Assembly: GCF_964019385.1 (NCBI RefSeq)
Contig: NC_088655.1
Location: forward strand, 3,761,064 to 3,825,063
Direction: 5' to 3'
Length of the DNA: 64,000 nucleotides
From: Sycon ciliatum
Taxonomy: Eukaryota > Porifera > Calcarea > Leucosolenida > Sycettidae
In this document: piece after piece, positions 1 through 12,248 of the stretch
Layout of the letters: each line of letters opens with the position of its first letter
Position numbering within the stretch: position 1 is the first letter of the stretch
Notes under the pieces: model-generated
Databases searched by the model: none
Seen by the model: the letters and a program-made list of their open reading frames with translations, nothing else
Told to the model about the DNA's origin: nothing
Position numbers and translations under genes: made by a program

Positions 1-427
1 TACTGACTAATGCTGAGATCATTGCAATGAAAGTTGAGATGACGACGCGACACAGAGTGTCATGTCGGCTTGGCAATCATTACGTACAGCACTGTAATGG
101 CCCACAGTACTGTCGGCCATTACAATACTGTGAGCCGCCGAAGAACGGCCAGGCAGGCTAGACTGTTTAATTTTACCAACTTTTTTTAAGAACTGTCTAG
201 GCTGGATGTGTTTCAAATAGGAACGGAAACCGGAATAAACAGCTAAATGTACACTCAGACGTATAATTCTCCACAAAATTTAATGTTGATGTGCTTGAAG
301 TACATGTAAGACTGTACCATCAAATAAGAACGAAACTGCTGTGTACGCTAAAAATAAGAACGGGCTAGGCTAGATAAAGAACCCTGTGCTCTAACTACAA
401 ATCATCAGTACGTTTTTATGTAGTCTC
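1..427. other. gene-free stretch, nothing recognised
   Basis: I see no convincing coding frame, RNA gene or terminal repeat here. It is ordinary AT-leaning sequence leading into the ribozyme-bearing repeat. Confidence 0.5.
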
Positions 428-439
428 ATTTTCTCTGTG

Positions 440-485
440 CTGCGCTGATGAGTCAACAAATGACGAAACAGTATGCTGTCCGCAG
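440..485 (+). ncRNA. hammerhead ribozyme motif, type I, apparently complete
   Basis: The parts fall in the canonical order. Stem I is CTGCG (440-444) pairing with CGCAG (481-485). The core CTGATGA is at 445-451. Stem II is GTCA (452-455) with TGAC (461-464) around an ACAAA loop. GAAA is at 465-468. Stem III is CAG (469-471) with CTG (476-478) around TATG. The TC at 479-480 sets the cleavage site just before stem I closes. Every invariant core base is present. Small type I hammerheads with a very short stem III are known from animal Penelope-like elements and SINE-like retroelements, where two copies can act together. The motif lies in an approximately 80-base repeat with a decayed relative at 9.9 kb. 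Activity is inferred from the fold, not shown. Confidence 0.75.
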
Positions 486-499
486 ATTGAGCATATTAT

Positions 500-1373
500 G
501 TACAATCAGTCATAATTATTGTTGATGTACATGTGTACGTATACAATCATGTACAATGTAGAGTGTAGGCGTGCAGAAGTGTTCATTGACACCTCACACA
601 AATGTGTATCTGGATAAAGAAGTTGTGGTAGTGTAGTGCATTTTAGTGCATAAGCATCTGCACAACATGAATATAAACAACAGAAGTACATGATTACTAA
701 CAGCTGTGGACGGTGCCTCATTATGGTGGTTAATACACACTTGGCAACACTGGCGGTAAACACTGGCGGTAAACAAATGCCCTGACTGCACGTCCTTGAG
801 AATTGAGATTACTAAGTGCCTTGGAGTGACATGGGGGCATTGTTAGGTCATCTTCCACCCTTTCTGGAAACCTGTATGGAAAAATTGCCCCAGCATACTT
901 TGGTGGTGACTCTTGCCAGAGAAATCCAGTGATTACAAAACGTCCATCACAGAGTGTTACCCTATGCCTAATATGGTCGAAAATACATTTTCTCGCAAGT
1001 GGCACTAAACGTTGTCGGAAGTGGCCAAGATTGCTGGAATACGTAGTAGACGAGCAGTTCCAAAGACCCCTCGAATCGGATATCATCAATGGTGTACTAC
1101 ATGTTTGGCCTGCCCGGCTGTATGAAGTCGATAGTATCTGTCCGTGAATTCCAACGCATGCACGCGTATTTTACTTCGGTTATATGTACTGTACTGTAAT
1201 GGCTTTCGTAACCTGCTGATGAAGCTCGATAGAATCATGCTACGATGACCCGCCTTGTCAATTTAAGACCTCTTTTTCTGCTCGTCTTAACCCTGCCTCC
1301 CCTCATTGCTACTTCCATTTTCTTATTTTCGTATTTTGTATTTATTTTTCTCTTCATTTCTGACTCTTCTTAC
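500..1373. other. gene-free stretch with one unassigned minus-strand frame
   Basis: A minus-strand frame of about 119 codons crosses 730-1089 and reads like ordinary protein in its middle, but I recognise no domain and no supported start. It could be an exon or chance. Nothing else is visible. Confidence 0.2.
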
Positions 1374-1450
1374 TGGTTGTCATCGCTTTCATACTATTGG
1401 GCAGAACTGCCTGTTTGATATGCGGTGTAAAATAAATAACACAACAACAT
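1374..1450 (+). repeat. SINE-like 3' end with hairpin and CAA tail
   Basis: The sequence GGCAGAACTGCC forms a small hairpin. It is followed by CTGTTTG, a short spacer, AAATAAA and ACAACAACA. The same order (hairpin, CTGTTTG-like, AAATAAA, CAA repeats) recurs at 3.8, 11.4, 13.0 and 43.0 kb, which marks one retroposon family. The 5' end is not defined here. Confidence 0.5.
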
Positions 1451-3804
1451 GTACATGTACATGTACATGCATATCCATTCGTTACATTTATGTGCTTGTT
1501 AGATTATAATGTGAAATATCCGGTTGTGCCATAGAACACGTCTCTCCCTTTCTTTCTCCCTCATAGACTTATGGAACCGTACCTCTCTTTATTCGCCCCA
1601 TTGCTATTAGATATATTTGTCCAATTTGGTCTGTGAATCCAAATAAAAGCAACAAGAACAGCACTGAACAGGCACATGTTCATGTACGATAAAAACGAAT
1701 TTCCGGCTCTACCCTGTCCTTGTTGTGTCTTGTCAAAATCTTGGCAAATCACGACACTGGTATTCTCGGGCGGGCACAATACGCGATCACGCGCCGCTGG
1801 CTGCTGTGCAGTCTGCGTTCGAACTGTCCAATGTCCATGAAACACTACACCATACTTCATTCATTTGGTGCGCCACGTGATCGCTACAGACTACAGTACT
1901 CCACCACAAGACAAGATGCAAGATCATCCAGATCGCTCGGGCGGAGACGCTGGAGAATAGCCAAGTTTGCCATAGAGTCACGCCTCGCACGAGAGCATCA
2001 GAACCACGGGTGGATACACATTGTGAATGTATGATTTCATGTTCTGACAGGCAAAGGTTAAAGGTAGAGCTCACTTCAACACCAGCCAGCCACCTAGATG
2101 GTTAAACTATGCATGCTATGCGGATGCAGCGCACTCGAGCATATGGGATACATAGCTACACAATATACCCAATGCTGTAGACAGTAAGCTGTTTCGGCGC
2201 AAAGGAGGCACCACAGACATTAAGATGGCTCATCGCTCTAGCGCTCTAACTACTAAAAGTATCGGGCGGTGTGTACTGCAGCAGCACTAGAGGAGCCTAC
2301 CGAGAGTGCTCAACAAGACGAATGCCGAAGAGCGTAATACCCAATTCTGTACAATGCATAATAATCATAATGCACTGGGGTGTTTTTGGCTTAGGCTTTA
2401 GTGATGGCGAGGGTGTCACGAGTTCCGTGGTCTTTCAGCACATTCAACCAAGTCGGAAATCGGACCTATCGCCAACACTCAAGATACTAGCAGATTTGGG
2501 GTTTTGCCGATTGGTCGGGATTGTGTGGTCACATACAAGTGCACGCCTAGCACTTGAGACGCTGTTTGTTTGTTTTGTATTTCATTATTGTACTTGGGCA
2601 TTCCCAACACATCCTGAAGTCTTCTTACAGGGTGCCCGAGATGAACGTATGTAGCGTACCCTAAACTGCTTTGCCTTCCCTATCCCAGTGACTATCCCAG
2701 TGAGCTAGCTCCCAAACCTGCACTACAGTGAGACCTGATTGGCCTGGTCACTGTCATCAGAGCTGGGCTTCCCTAGTCTTTCGAAGCTTATGTATACACC
2801 CATGTAGTCTTTGTCCGTGGCCCTCTGAAAAGTATCTGTACTCACGCCACCTCGACTGGGCCAGGTCCTCAAGAACCTGTCTTACCACTTACATGGAGAC
2901 AAAGAGATCCCCAGTTCTGCCCTTCTGGTCAAGTTTCACACATTCACGGTACGGTCAGCCTGGTACGGTACGGTCAGCCTGGAACCACTCTGTTCTACAC
3001 AGTCAGATGCCGTTAATATACTAATAAGTAATAAGTAATAAGTAATATTAATAATACTAAAAATAAGTTATAAGTAATACAAACAGTAGTTTGGAGGCGG
3101 TGGGAAAACAGTTTCGTAATAAGTATTCGCATGCAACGACGCAAATCCACACAATTCAGTAGACACTTCTTATAAGTACTAATAACTTAAATAAGTAATA
3201 ATAATAATAATGTATACGGTTATTTTCATGTACTAACTGTTAGTACTCAAGTTTTAATCTACATTGTACTGCTGCGGCTGTATGATGATTGGCTCTATTG
3301 TCACGCAACTCGGAGACAAGTACAGTAGTAGCAGCAGAACACATTTTCCTGACCCACGTTGCACTGTGAACATGTATCGTGGGCTCCTCTTCCACTGCCG
3401 ATCCCGTTCACAAGAAGACGCGGGCAACTCTGATTTGTGGATTACCGATAGACAGTAGATTCTGGTTCAGAATTTCGGACACAATTTCGCGCTCATTATA
3501 AACAGCATATATTTGCCTGCACAAGTCGCTTCACTAGTTTATAAATCAATGGTCATTTTCACCGTTAGGAGACCCCCCCGATAGGTTATGCCTTTGGGAA
3601 ATCCTTTAAAAATAATAAAAAATAATTATAATTATAAAATATAATGTACATGTACACTTATAGTAGAAGGTTCTCGACAGCAAGAACAAACATGTACATG
3701 TAATGTACGTGTAGGTCAGGTGATCACTGGACTCAATACATCATCAATTCGTCATGTGGCAACTAGTTAGCTGTGAAGATTCTAGCCTCACGGGAATCTC
3801 TGGT
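1451..3804. other. gene-free stretch, AT-rich in its middle
   Basis: Frames of about 95-127 codons occur on both strands, but none shows a recognisable domain. Between 3010 and 3215 there are short TAATAAG-type runs. I see no terminal repeats or RNA genes. Confidence 0.4.
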
Positions 3805-3870
3805 GAGAAGGCAGAACTGCCTGTGCTTTAAAAGCGAATTGAAATAAACGATAACAACAACAACAACCCC
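3805..3870 (+). repeat. SINE-like 3' end, second copy
   Basis: GGCAGAACTGCC hairpin, CTGTGCTTT, GAAATAAAC, then a run of ACAACAACAACAAC. It is the same layout as the copy at 1.4 kb. Confidence 0.5.
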
Positions 3871-6144
3871 GCATACTACAGTGCCGTTTGAAGTATGGAG
3901 ATAATCTGGCTCTCCGCCGATACGTTTAGCATGACGTGTCTTGGAGATAACATCAAAGCGTCATCGCTTGGGGAGGGATATTCCGGTAGTCCTATGAAAC
4001 ATCTTGGTACTAGCACTAGTAAGTCTTGGTAATACTTCAAGTACTGAACATCACATTGTGATTGCATCACAAACTTCACAGCTACAGTTCGTAATCGGAT
4101 ACCGGTAATTCAGTAGTCCTTGAACTGGCTATCAGCTCAGTACAGACTACAGTGGATGCGACACACTGGTACATGTGCAAGATGGGTGCTGAGGACGTGA
4201 GGAGCGCCAGCCTGCCGGGCAGTGTAATCGTAGTTGCTATTTTTTGTTACCGTCGAGCGTGTAATCTGCAGGTTATCTCTCAAACCGATCTGCCCTGAGA
4301 TCATTCATCATTTATCACGATTTGAAGACGAAGGATTGAGTGCAGGTCGCAAGCGAGTAGAGCGCGGCAATAGGCAACAGCATTGTTATGTGAGGGGTAT
4401 TTTGTGTGACTGCTTTTAGAAGTATCGATAAAGAGGGACCTCGTTGCATTCCGAGTGGGGAACGGCTGCTTATACCATTCCAGTGCTGAAATTTGAGATT
4501 CTGACAAAAGGTACATTGTATGTCACAGGCAGCATCACTATTGGTAGAATCTGGTCAATGATGATATCATAGATGGCATCCTGTTATGGTGCCAACAATT
4601 CGTCACTTGGTGGGAAATATCACCACTTTGGAGTAAACAGTGCACGTGACCTGTTATCTTGAACATGTCTGTGTGAGTTACAACAACTGCTAGTGCTAAT
4701 ACATGTACATGCCTACTGTACTCTGGACCAGGGCATAGCTTTTAGGGTTTTACGTCGACCCTACGACAACGGCTGCAATGACCGACCTGACAACAAAGAA
4801 GTTGCGGCCAAAGAGAATATTTTATTTCTTGCGCGCGTGCTTGGGAGAGGGTGTGACGTAATCGTCCGAGTCAGGCCGCTGCAGCAGTAACAGCACTCCC
4901 CGCCGTCTAGCTTGACTAGCATACATGTACGTCTACTACTATTGAGTTAACGCTTGTCCCAACTCCAGTGAGACCATAGGTTCCTCTTTACATCAGATAC
5001 ATAGTAAATTTCCAAGAGCCTATGTACATGTACATGTACATGTACACTTTGTCATGTCATTTGACCCTCGATATAGAGTACATGGTATCTCGTCTTTAAA
5101 GTACAGGTTATAATTCCTATTGACGTACACGTACACGTACATATATTGTACGATAGTCGGTATCGAAGAGCCACTGTGCTACCCTATCACGTGTAGTGTC
5201 CTTTCTCAGGCTTTCTGGCATTAATTTGGGTTTCCCCCTTTCATTCCCTAATTCCCATCAAGAGACTACTTCCACAATCAAGTGCCTAACTTAAGAATTA
5301 TGGTTTAACTTAATTAAGAATACTCATTATATATTACTTATTGGTATAGTATCACAGATTGCACAGACCGACATAAGCAGTGGCAACCCAGGAACTATAT
5401 GTGCAGTGCGTACGCCAATGAGTATGAGGAATAGACTGAAGCTCAAAAATGAATGAAAGGGAACACCCAATGGTCCTGGGCGAAGCGTGCTCTTCTGTTC
5501 ATGCTTTTTCTACGGAGTACTGCAGCCTGTAAAGTTAGTCTGAGTTGTACAACTACATGTACATGCAAATGTACATGTGCGTGTAAAATAAGCATGGTAA
5601 AGTAATTGTTATGATACCCCTCAGAATTTCCCACCTTGCCCTTATGTTCAGGCTTCCCGTTTTGGAGCCATCAGTTGCCTGATGATCTTTAGTAATACGT
5701 GAAACTCGGAGTTGCGACACAGCTTCCAATCTCTCTTGCGTAACAATTAATAGTTGTTAAAGACCAGGGCTAGGTCAGATGAAGCAGAACATACATTTAC
5801 ATGAACATGAACGTGCACAGTTCTCATATGAATAACAATCGTTCAAATCAACCGTGATCACTTTGCGTTGCACAAAACTGAACGTGAATGCACACATACA
5901 TGTATTGCAGATAAAAATAGTCGTACATGATGGTTGCCGAAAGGGGACTGAATAGCGTAGATAAGAGATACTGGGATAGAAGAAGCAAAATAATTAAAAA
6001 TTGTAGAGCGATGCGATCCAGTAACAGGGACAGTGCAGCCGAAACTGAAGTTCAGTGCGAAGGGAAGGTTTCTATCCACTGTTGCCAGTTCATAAAGTGT
6101 TTCATCAACATCTACACATCTACACAACGTTCAAGCAACCAAAT
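3871..6144. other. gene-free stretch downstream of the first secreted-protein gene
   Basis: No recognised coding sequence. There are TACATG runs near 5022-5048 and 5566-5580. The 3' untranslated region of the minus-strand gene at 6145 probably extends into the right end, but I find no clear AATAAA for it. Confidence 0.35.
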
Positions 6145-7050
6145 CTACAGTAACGTGTAATAGGCGAGCAAGCGACGAGATCTACAGTTGCATGTTGTTT
6201 GGGTGCATTTCTTACCGCGACTTCCCCCGCAGTGCCTGTCACAGATGGAGTCCGTAAACTGCTGCTTCGGGCACCGTTTCGGCTTGTATGCGTGCGGCTC
6301 CGAGCCCGATGTTCCGTACAAGAAAAAGATGGTTGGTGGGCCAGACGATGAAGTCGAAACGTAACCCCCTGGACTATGTTCACATGCACTGAGATGTCCG
6401 CTCATGACACGTCTCTGTGCTTTGCGCAGTTTGTAGCCGGGACGCTCAGGAGTAATAGAGATGTACCGCTCAATGTCCAGTCCCGATGACCTGAGACGTG
6501 CTCGCTGACAATATGTGTTCTTCTCGGTACCCACAGCTTCAGGGCATCTGGCCTTGGACGTGGGCAACCCCTCCGACGTGAAGAGAGCTGTTACGTTCAC
6601 AGGAAGGGCTGACCGAAGATGATCGTAGAGTTCGCGTTCAGGACCATCCTCCACCGCGAACGTCGCAAGGCCACCGGTGTTGTTTATGGTCAAGCAGTGA
6701 CGCTTAATCCGGCCATCGGGAAGATGCCGCTGGTCGCAAAAAGCCAGATGTTCACCATTGAAGTTGTACACTATGTTCGGCGAGTCTTTGATTTCGCAAC
6801 CGCTCCTGATCCTATTTTTCTTCTTCTCTATTGTGAGCGCAGCGCCCAAGTCACCTTCCAGAAACATGCTGATATTCATTTTAACGAAAGGTTTATCGAA
6901 ACTTGCTTGCGGAGGGTCGGGAATGACCATCACTTTTTCCAAACCTTCATAATAGTTTTCTGGGAACGCAGGTTGAATCTGAACTAAGATGCAGAACGTA
7001 AGCAAAGTGGATAAATACCTGAACGCAATGGGCAGCACCATTTTTTTCAT
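6145..7050 (-). CDS. secreted cysteine-rich protein, family member 1
   Basis: A single-exon frame of 301 residues. The first ATG is at 7048-7050; codons before it contain no ATG, so I start there. The N-terminus (MKKMVLPIAFRYLST, then a hydrophobic run ending about residue 26) is a signal peptide, so the protein should be secreted. The mature part has N-glycosylation sites (NIS, NNT, NVT) and about twelve cysteines. The C-terminus carries the family block: CP at 260, then C at 270, 274 and 282 (spacing 9, 3, 7), followed by 19 residues that include two more cysteines. The genes at 18.5 and 39.9 kb share this block, an N-x-T plus aromatic motif before a central cysteine, and an SGC-like site near residue 78. 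This is the most divergent of the three. I do not recognise the family or its function. A splice-donor-like GTAAG at 6211-6215 is probably unused, because the frame beyond it keeps the shared cysteine spacing. Confidence 0.8.
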   Translation of the reverse strand: MKKMVLPIAFRYLSTLLTFCILVQIQPAFPENYYEGLEKVMVIPDPPQASFDKPFVKMNISMFLEGDLGAALTIEKKKNRIRSGCEIKDSPNIVYNFNGEHLAFCDQRHLPDGRIKRHCLTINNTGGLATFAVEDGPERELYDHLRSALPVNVTALFTSEGLPTSKARCPEAVGTEKNTYCQRARLRSSGLDIERYISITPERPGYKLRKAQRRVMSGHLSACEHSPGGYVSTSSSGPPTIFFLYGTSGSEPHAYKPKRCPKQQFTDSICDRHCGGSRGKKCTQTTCNCRSRRLLAYYTLL

Positions 7051-7128
7051 TACTGTAGAGCACACCAAATTTTTCCTTTTTTTGTTTTTAGCAATGTTCT
7101 AGATAACCAAAATGGAGCCGATCGCCTC

Positions 7129-7137
7129 CTTTTATGC
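7129..7137 (-). promoter_or_regulatory. TATA-like box of family member 1
   Basis: On the minus strand the sequence reads GCATAAAAGG, about 80 bases before the first ATG at 7050. The other two family genes have similar ATAAAAG boxes at comparable positions. Confidence 0.4.
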
Positions 7138-9444
7138 CTGCGCTGCCGCGTTGGTTGTCAATGTTACGTACAGTGTACAGTGTAGGTGCCCGCAATGATG
7201 ACAATCATGTACGCATGTACATGCGCAGGTAGTGTAACTACTCGTATGTCAGTTAACGTACCGCTGTCCTGGACTTAATTAAGTGGTGACAACAGACCAG
7301 GTACAGTTTCCACGACTCGTGAACTCTTCGAGAATAGAACACGACACACACTGGTCTGGGTCCTGAGGTTTTTCCCGTGCTGTATACCACTTCAGTTTCG
7401 GTATAACTATGTCGGGAATTTCGGTAGAGAAACCGGGCACCTAAATTTAGATTACTATCTTCAATGCCCATGAGCTACAATAATATGATAGATCATACAT
7501 GTAATTTATTATCATCGTTCTAGCTAAATTTCTCCCCTGTCATAGTCCTGTTTATCACGTTCATCATAAGCGAAGTGGTGCATCATGCTTGCATGGTTGA
7601 CTCCAACGCGTTCATGCAAGTAATAAATACAATTAATAATACATGTACATGTAGCTGAATGGCACTGCAGTACATGTACACATGGTATGTGTAGGAAGCG
7701 CTGGTCACATCATTCTATAATAATTATTACAACTGGAACCTGACAGGTCCCTGACACCGAAATAATTGCATGTTAGAACGTACTACATTGTACATTGTAC
7801 ATGTAGTACATGTCCTGTACTTCAAGAGCATGCCATACCAGCATTGATGTAGACATGTACCCATACTCATACATGTAGCTTTGCTTTGTCTTTGGGTTCA
7901 GTACACATGATGTCACTGTACACATGATGTCACTGTACACATGATGTCACTGTGTAGTGCTATAGTAGGTGATTTCCACAGGGCAGGGATGTGACGCGAC
8001 ACGGGCGTGCCTGCCTGCCCCTCTCCCTCCTCGGGCAGTGGGAGAGCATAACCTTTACGGCAGCCGGTCAACAGGACCGGACAGGTGTGTGTGTGTGTGT
8101 ACAAGTATGTAAGTACAAGGACATGTATGTATGTACATGTATGTACATTATATGTGTTTGCATGTGTCCTAGTACATACATGTACATGTATAATTCTGTG
8201 CAAACAGATTGACCAAGTAGTTAGTCATCTATCCCAGGATAGTTTGGAATGTCTCTAGCTCCCCCTGCCTCCCGGAGAGACCCACGGGATCGTGCAGTGA
8301 CCGATACTGTGCAAGTAGAGGATAATGTGGTGGTTCAAGTAAGGGCGTGTGTATTTGTTTGCGTGTGCGTGTTTGCGTGTGCGTGTTTGCGTGTGTGTGA
8401 TTTCGTGCCTGCGTTCATATATAATATTATTATATTTTCAAGGACTCTCCAGAGGCAAATGGATGCCTATTAAAGGGAATATCCTGGGGAAAGGCAGTTT
8501 GACTTGCGAGGAGATGCTTGGGACTGACACATGTACACTACCTCCATACTGTGAAGGTACATTGAAGGTACATTGAAGGTACATGTATTTCAATACACCA
8601 CACGTAACACTTTTCCCAAGCTTCCCCAACCGTAGTTTCCGAAAGGCGACAAGTACTGCTTTAGCTTCCTTGCAGGGGCATACATCTTCCAGAGTTTGTC
8701 AGACGGACCTCAGTCCTTAACCTATCACCAGACACCACGTTGGTGATAGGAGCAAGCAAGAACCCAGTCCAAACACTGCCTCCAATTGTACACCTGCTAA
8801 GAATCCCTACCCTATCTCCCTTTGGTGCGCCTATGGAGCTATGAAGCCGAGACCTCTGGTCGGCTGAGCTTAATGGGCCCCACCACCACACTCCAGTGAT
8901 GCTTAATGGGCCCCACAACCACACTCCAGTGATGGAGTATGGGCATTTTGTAGGGAAAAGATCCGGTGGAACAAAAGTGATTTCAGCATTCATCAGGAGA
9001 GACTGTGGCTATACTCGGGGTTGTGTGGTCTTATTCCCGATAGGTGTTGTCCCATGGCAGGTATGCAATGCTAGTGTTCCAGCGACCAGCGCGAAGGCAG
9101 TGTAAGTGATCTGTATAGTTATAGTACATGTACTATGCGGGTGGCATGGGGATATACATGTTTGAAATCGGCCAAGTCGCCACCGGGTCGCGAGGCAGAG
9201 GAGAATACAGGCGAAATGCTAGTATTGTCATTGGGGCTTGGTGAGAGTTGGCACCAACCCGGGGTGCTCCTGATGCGGGAATTGGAAGGGCGCTAAGTTA
9301 TAAAGTTGAGCTTCTATGTTAGACGCAGGTCGCACCTCTTGGTGGTATTTGTGTAGGGATGCGCCCTACATCGCATCGACCAGTAGATCCTGTAGGCCTT
9401 GCTCGACTCCTGCAACTTCCAAACGTGTCTCTGCAATCGTGTGC
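7138..9444. other. gene-free stretch with short tandem repeats
   Basis: A 17-base unit (GTACACATGATGTCACT) is repeated three times at 7901-7951. GT-rich microsatellites lie at 8081-8200 and 8340-8400. A short GGTACATTGAA repeat is at 8555-8583. No gene is recognised. Confidence 0.4.
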
Positions 9445-9531
9445 ATTTCTCGTACTTTTGTGACGGAATGAGGTCTTGTGGTTCCGTAGGCGCTGATTGA
9501 ATGTGTTCTCGGACAGGCCATGGTCGATTTT
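9445..9531 (-). mobile_element. GIY-YIG endonuclease fragment of a Penelope-like element
   Basis: The minus-strand frame reads GLSENTFNQRLRNHKTSFRH, which matches the conserved GIY-YIG segment of Penelope-like retroelements (G-L-T/S-x-x-T-F-x-x-R-x-x-x-H-x-x-S-F). The upstream glycines and the rest of the nuclease are not recognisable. It is a broken, old fragment; its outer limits are not visible. It lies 380 bases from a decayed hammerhead motif, which is notable because Penelope-like elements are known hammerhead carriers, though the two read in opposite directions. Confidence 0.45.
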
Positions 9532-9911
9532 GGGTGGGGCCCTGTCGGATGCCACGTGAACGTCCGCCATGTAAATGCGTTCATCTGTTTTAAAACACTG
9601 TCCGTTGTTTTACCTACACTACAGTGTACTTAAGACATACATAAACTTTGAATTGAATTGAATTTTCCTGAATTGATTTGATTTTTAGCGTTATGAGCGG
9701 CTTTATTGACATTGCTCTTCAGATTGGATTTTTTATTGTCCCGTAAAATGGCTCCTACTTTAGACATACATGTACATGTACATGCAGATGCACAGCTCAC
9801 TGACTTGTCAGTTTGAGCACTCTGGCAAGGTAGGGTCGGACCTGGTTCAAATCTGGCTTTGGAAATTGAATTTCATTGCCTTCAGGCCGCTTCGGTCTCA
9901 TTTTCTCTGTG

Positions 9912-9959
9912 CTGCGCTGATGAGTCCACAAAGGACGCAACAGTTAATCCTGTCCCCAG
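9912..9959 (+). ncRNA. decayed hammerhead motif, relative of the one at 440
   Basis: CTGCG, CTGATGA, stem II GTCC with GGAC around ACAAA, then GCAA where the core needs GAAA. Stem III is CAG with CTG around TTAATC, followed by TC and CCCAG. Two changes (the core A to C, and a C-C mismatch in stem I) should abolish activity. Similarity to the copy at 440-485 runs from about 9887 to 9965, starting at CTCATTTTCTCTG, so both are copies of one short repeat. Stem II differs from the first copy by paired changes and still forms. Confidence 0.65.
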
Positions 9960-9965
9960 ATTAAG

Positions 9966-11019
9966 TACTTTAAACATACAGTGTACATGTACATGTTGAT
10001 TGTACAATATGGGGTGTTCGTATGCACGTACAACCAAACGTAAGCCCAAAATAACTTGTTTTGCCTAGGAGTAGTCAGTATTATAATTATTTGGATTATT
10101 TGGTCTGGAAACAAAAGACTGTACATTGTAGAGGGTGGCAAAACGTGTTGCCAAAACAAAAGCGAGCAAATATGGCGATCACTGTCCTTACAGTGTGTGC
10201 TATTTTCGAGCTGCATGATTTGTGGCAAAGTCAAGTAGATTTCGAGATGGGTCCTTGGCCTGGAAGTGCCCAGTCCTTGTGCTAGTCTTCACGTGCAGAA
10301 CGTTAGTGTAAAATTTACAATCATGTATCTTTCACCCGTGCCGTGGTCTGTTTGACTTGCTAAGACTGGCTTGTGTGTTTGGGCTTGTTTGCTGAATACA
10401 TGTACACTCAAACGTCTCTTATCCGGACGCCTCAGAAACGGGCACGTCTCTCTGCAAGAACCACAACAAGCCTCTTGTACGGGCAAAAGTACGTAGTGTG
10501 GAACAAAACCAATACAGTGAAGTACATGTATAGATAAAGTGCGGGCCTCAGCAGGAAAATAAAAAGGGAATATGCGGACATGAGGGTCGCACGCAAAGAG
10601 ATATAAGGGGCACATGTGAGCAGGAAAGAACTACACTCGTACAACGCACGCCTCTTTACCAGTAACCATGTACCAGGCACCTTCTGCTTGAGTCCCTATG
10701 GCAAAAATGCTCCGAATTTGGGAGGCTTCAACTTTTTTGGTATGCGCACGTGCTTATTTGTCACTGCCAAGCTGTGTAATCTACACTTTTTTTATCAGTG
10801 AATTCTTTTTGTATCCTAAACATGTGGACTATGTGCCAAATAAACTTCTTCAAAAATGATATGATACGTGGTAGATGAGTTATCCTGAGACCTGAGATAC
10901 GGGCATATCTGAGATGCGGGCAAATCTGAGATACGGGCAAATCTGAGATGCGGGCAGCGCCCGGTCCCAAGGTGCCCGGATGAGAGACGTCCGAGTGTAC
11001 GCGTACATGCTCTATAGTA

Positions 11020-11058
<39 letters not shown>

Positions 11059-12248
11059 CCGCACGTGCGTGTATTTATGTGCGTGGCTTTTAAAAAGCTT
11101 AGCACACTGGCGAAACGCTTAGCGGATCATATTCGAAAATGGACCAAATTGGCAAAAACCATAAAGGCATAATGCGGAAAATCCATAAATTCTGATCTTA
11201 TTCCTTCTACAGAAAACGAAACACCCCAGACGCATCACCATTGTTGATCCATCTGGTGGAGTTGTCCGCCAACGCCTAACCTGGGTACGCAATTTGAAGA
11301 TGAAGACGCTGTGGTAGAGTCCCCGTCGGCTTGCAGATTTTCATCACAGTGGATTCAAAATGAAGCGACATTTTACATGTACATGTACATGTCATGCCGT
11401 GTGTCATAGACCTCTATGACATGTTCTGAAGTGCGTATATTGTTCTAGACGTTTATTTAACGTCGCACCACAAACAGGCGGTTTCGCCTCCTTTGATACA
11501 TGTGGACGGCAGAGGGAATGAGAGGGGGGGGGGGGGGGCAGAAACACGGAGAGAGGAAGGGTAGAAAATAAATAAGTGAGTCCACCTCAGGGCTGCACTA
11601 AAGCAAACACGGAATGGTAATATACTATAGTCATACAAAAATAGCATCATACAATATTGCGTATACTTATCGACTCTTCAGTTACAATGGCCACATAATA
11701 GCAGCGGTACACACCAATGCAAGGGCATGCTAGTACTCACGTCTTTTGGTCACCAGAAGGCGCCTCAGTTCTAGTGTTTGATATGATTGTGTGGATTGCA
11801 TTCCTGACTCTGTATAAAGGACATTGAGCACTGTACGGCTACGCGGCCTGATCACTGAAGTTACCAGTATGTGCGTGCCCCTCAACGATCGATCCAGTAA
11901 ATTATTCTATTGTATTGTACACATGTACACAAGAATACATGTATATTATTCTCTGTTCATTTTCAGCTTCACGTGCGTAAGGACTATAACTTATCGAAAT
12001 GACGTCAATTATTTGGCAGTTTTCAGAGCTCAGGATTTTGCAACATCACTTTTCCGACGTTGGTGTTCGCTTGAAGAACCACTACATGATATGGGCTTGA
12101 TTGCTTTGTATGCGTGATGAGTCGAAGTCATGTACATGTACATACACACTAGTGATTATGGGTGGGGTGTACATTAGATACATGGATACCTGAACCATTG
12201 ACTGGCCTGAAATTAAGTGCTTATGCATGTACATGTACATGTACAATT
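9966..12248. other. gene-free stretch with tandem repeats
   Basis: A 17-base unit (CTGAGATACGGGCAAAT and variants) is repeated four times at 10892-10959, alternating ATAC and ATGC. A TG microsatellite is at 11023-11055 and a run of 15 G at 11524-11538. No gene is recognised. Confidence 0.4.
11438..11505 (-). repeat. SINE-like 3' end, third copy
   Basis: Read on the minus strand: CACATGTATCAAAGGAGGCG, a GGCG/CGCC hairpin, CTGTTTGTGGTGCGACGTT, then AAATAAACG. It is nearly the same sequence as the plus-strand copy at 42982. Confidence 0.5.

Noticed and set aside
6211-6216. Splice donor-like GCGGTAAGAA near the end of family member 1
   Set aside because: The frame beyond it keeps the cysteine spacing and the 19-residue tail length shared by all three proteins, so an intron there is unlikely.
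7051-7068. Six extra N-terminal codons for family member 1
   Set aside because: They contain no ATG; the first real ATG is at 7050, directly before the signal peptide.
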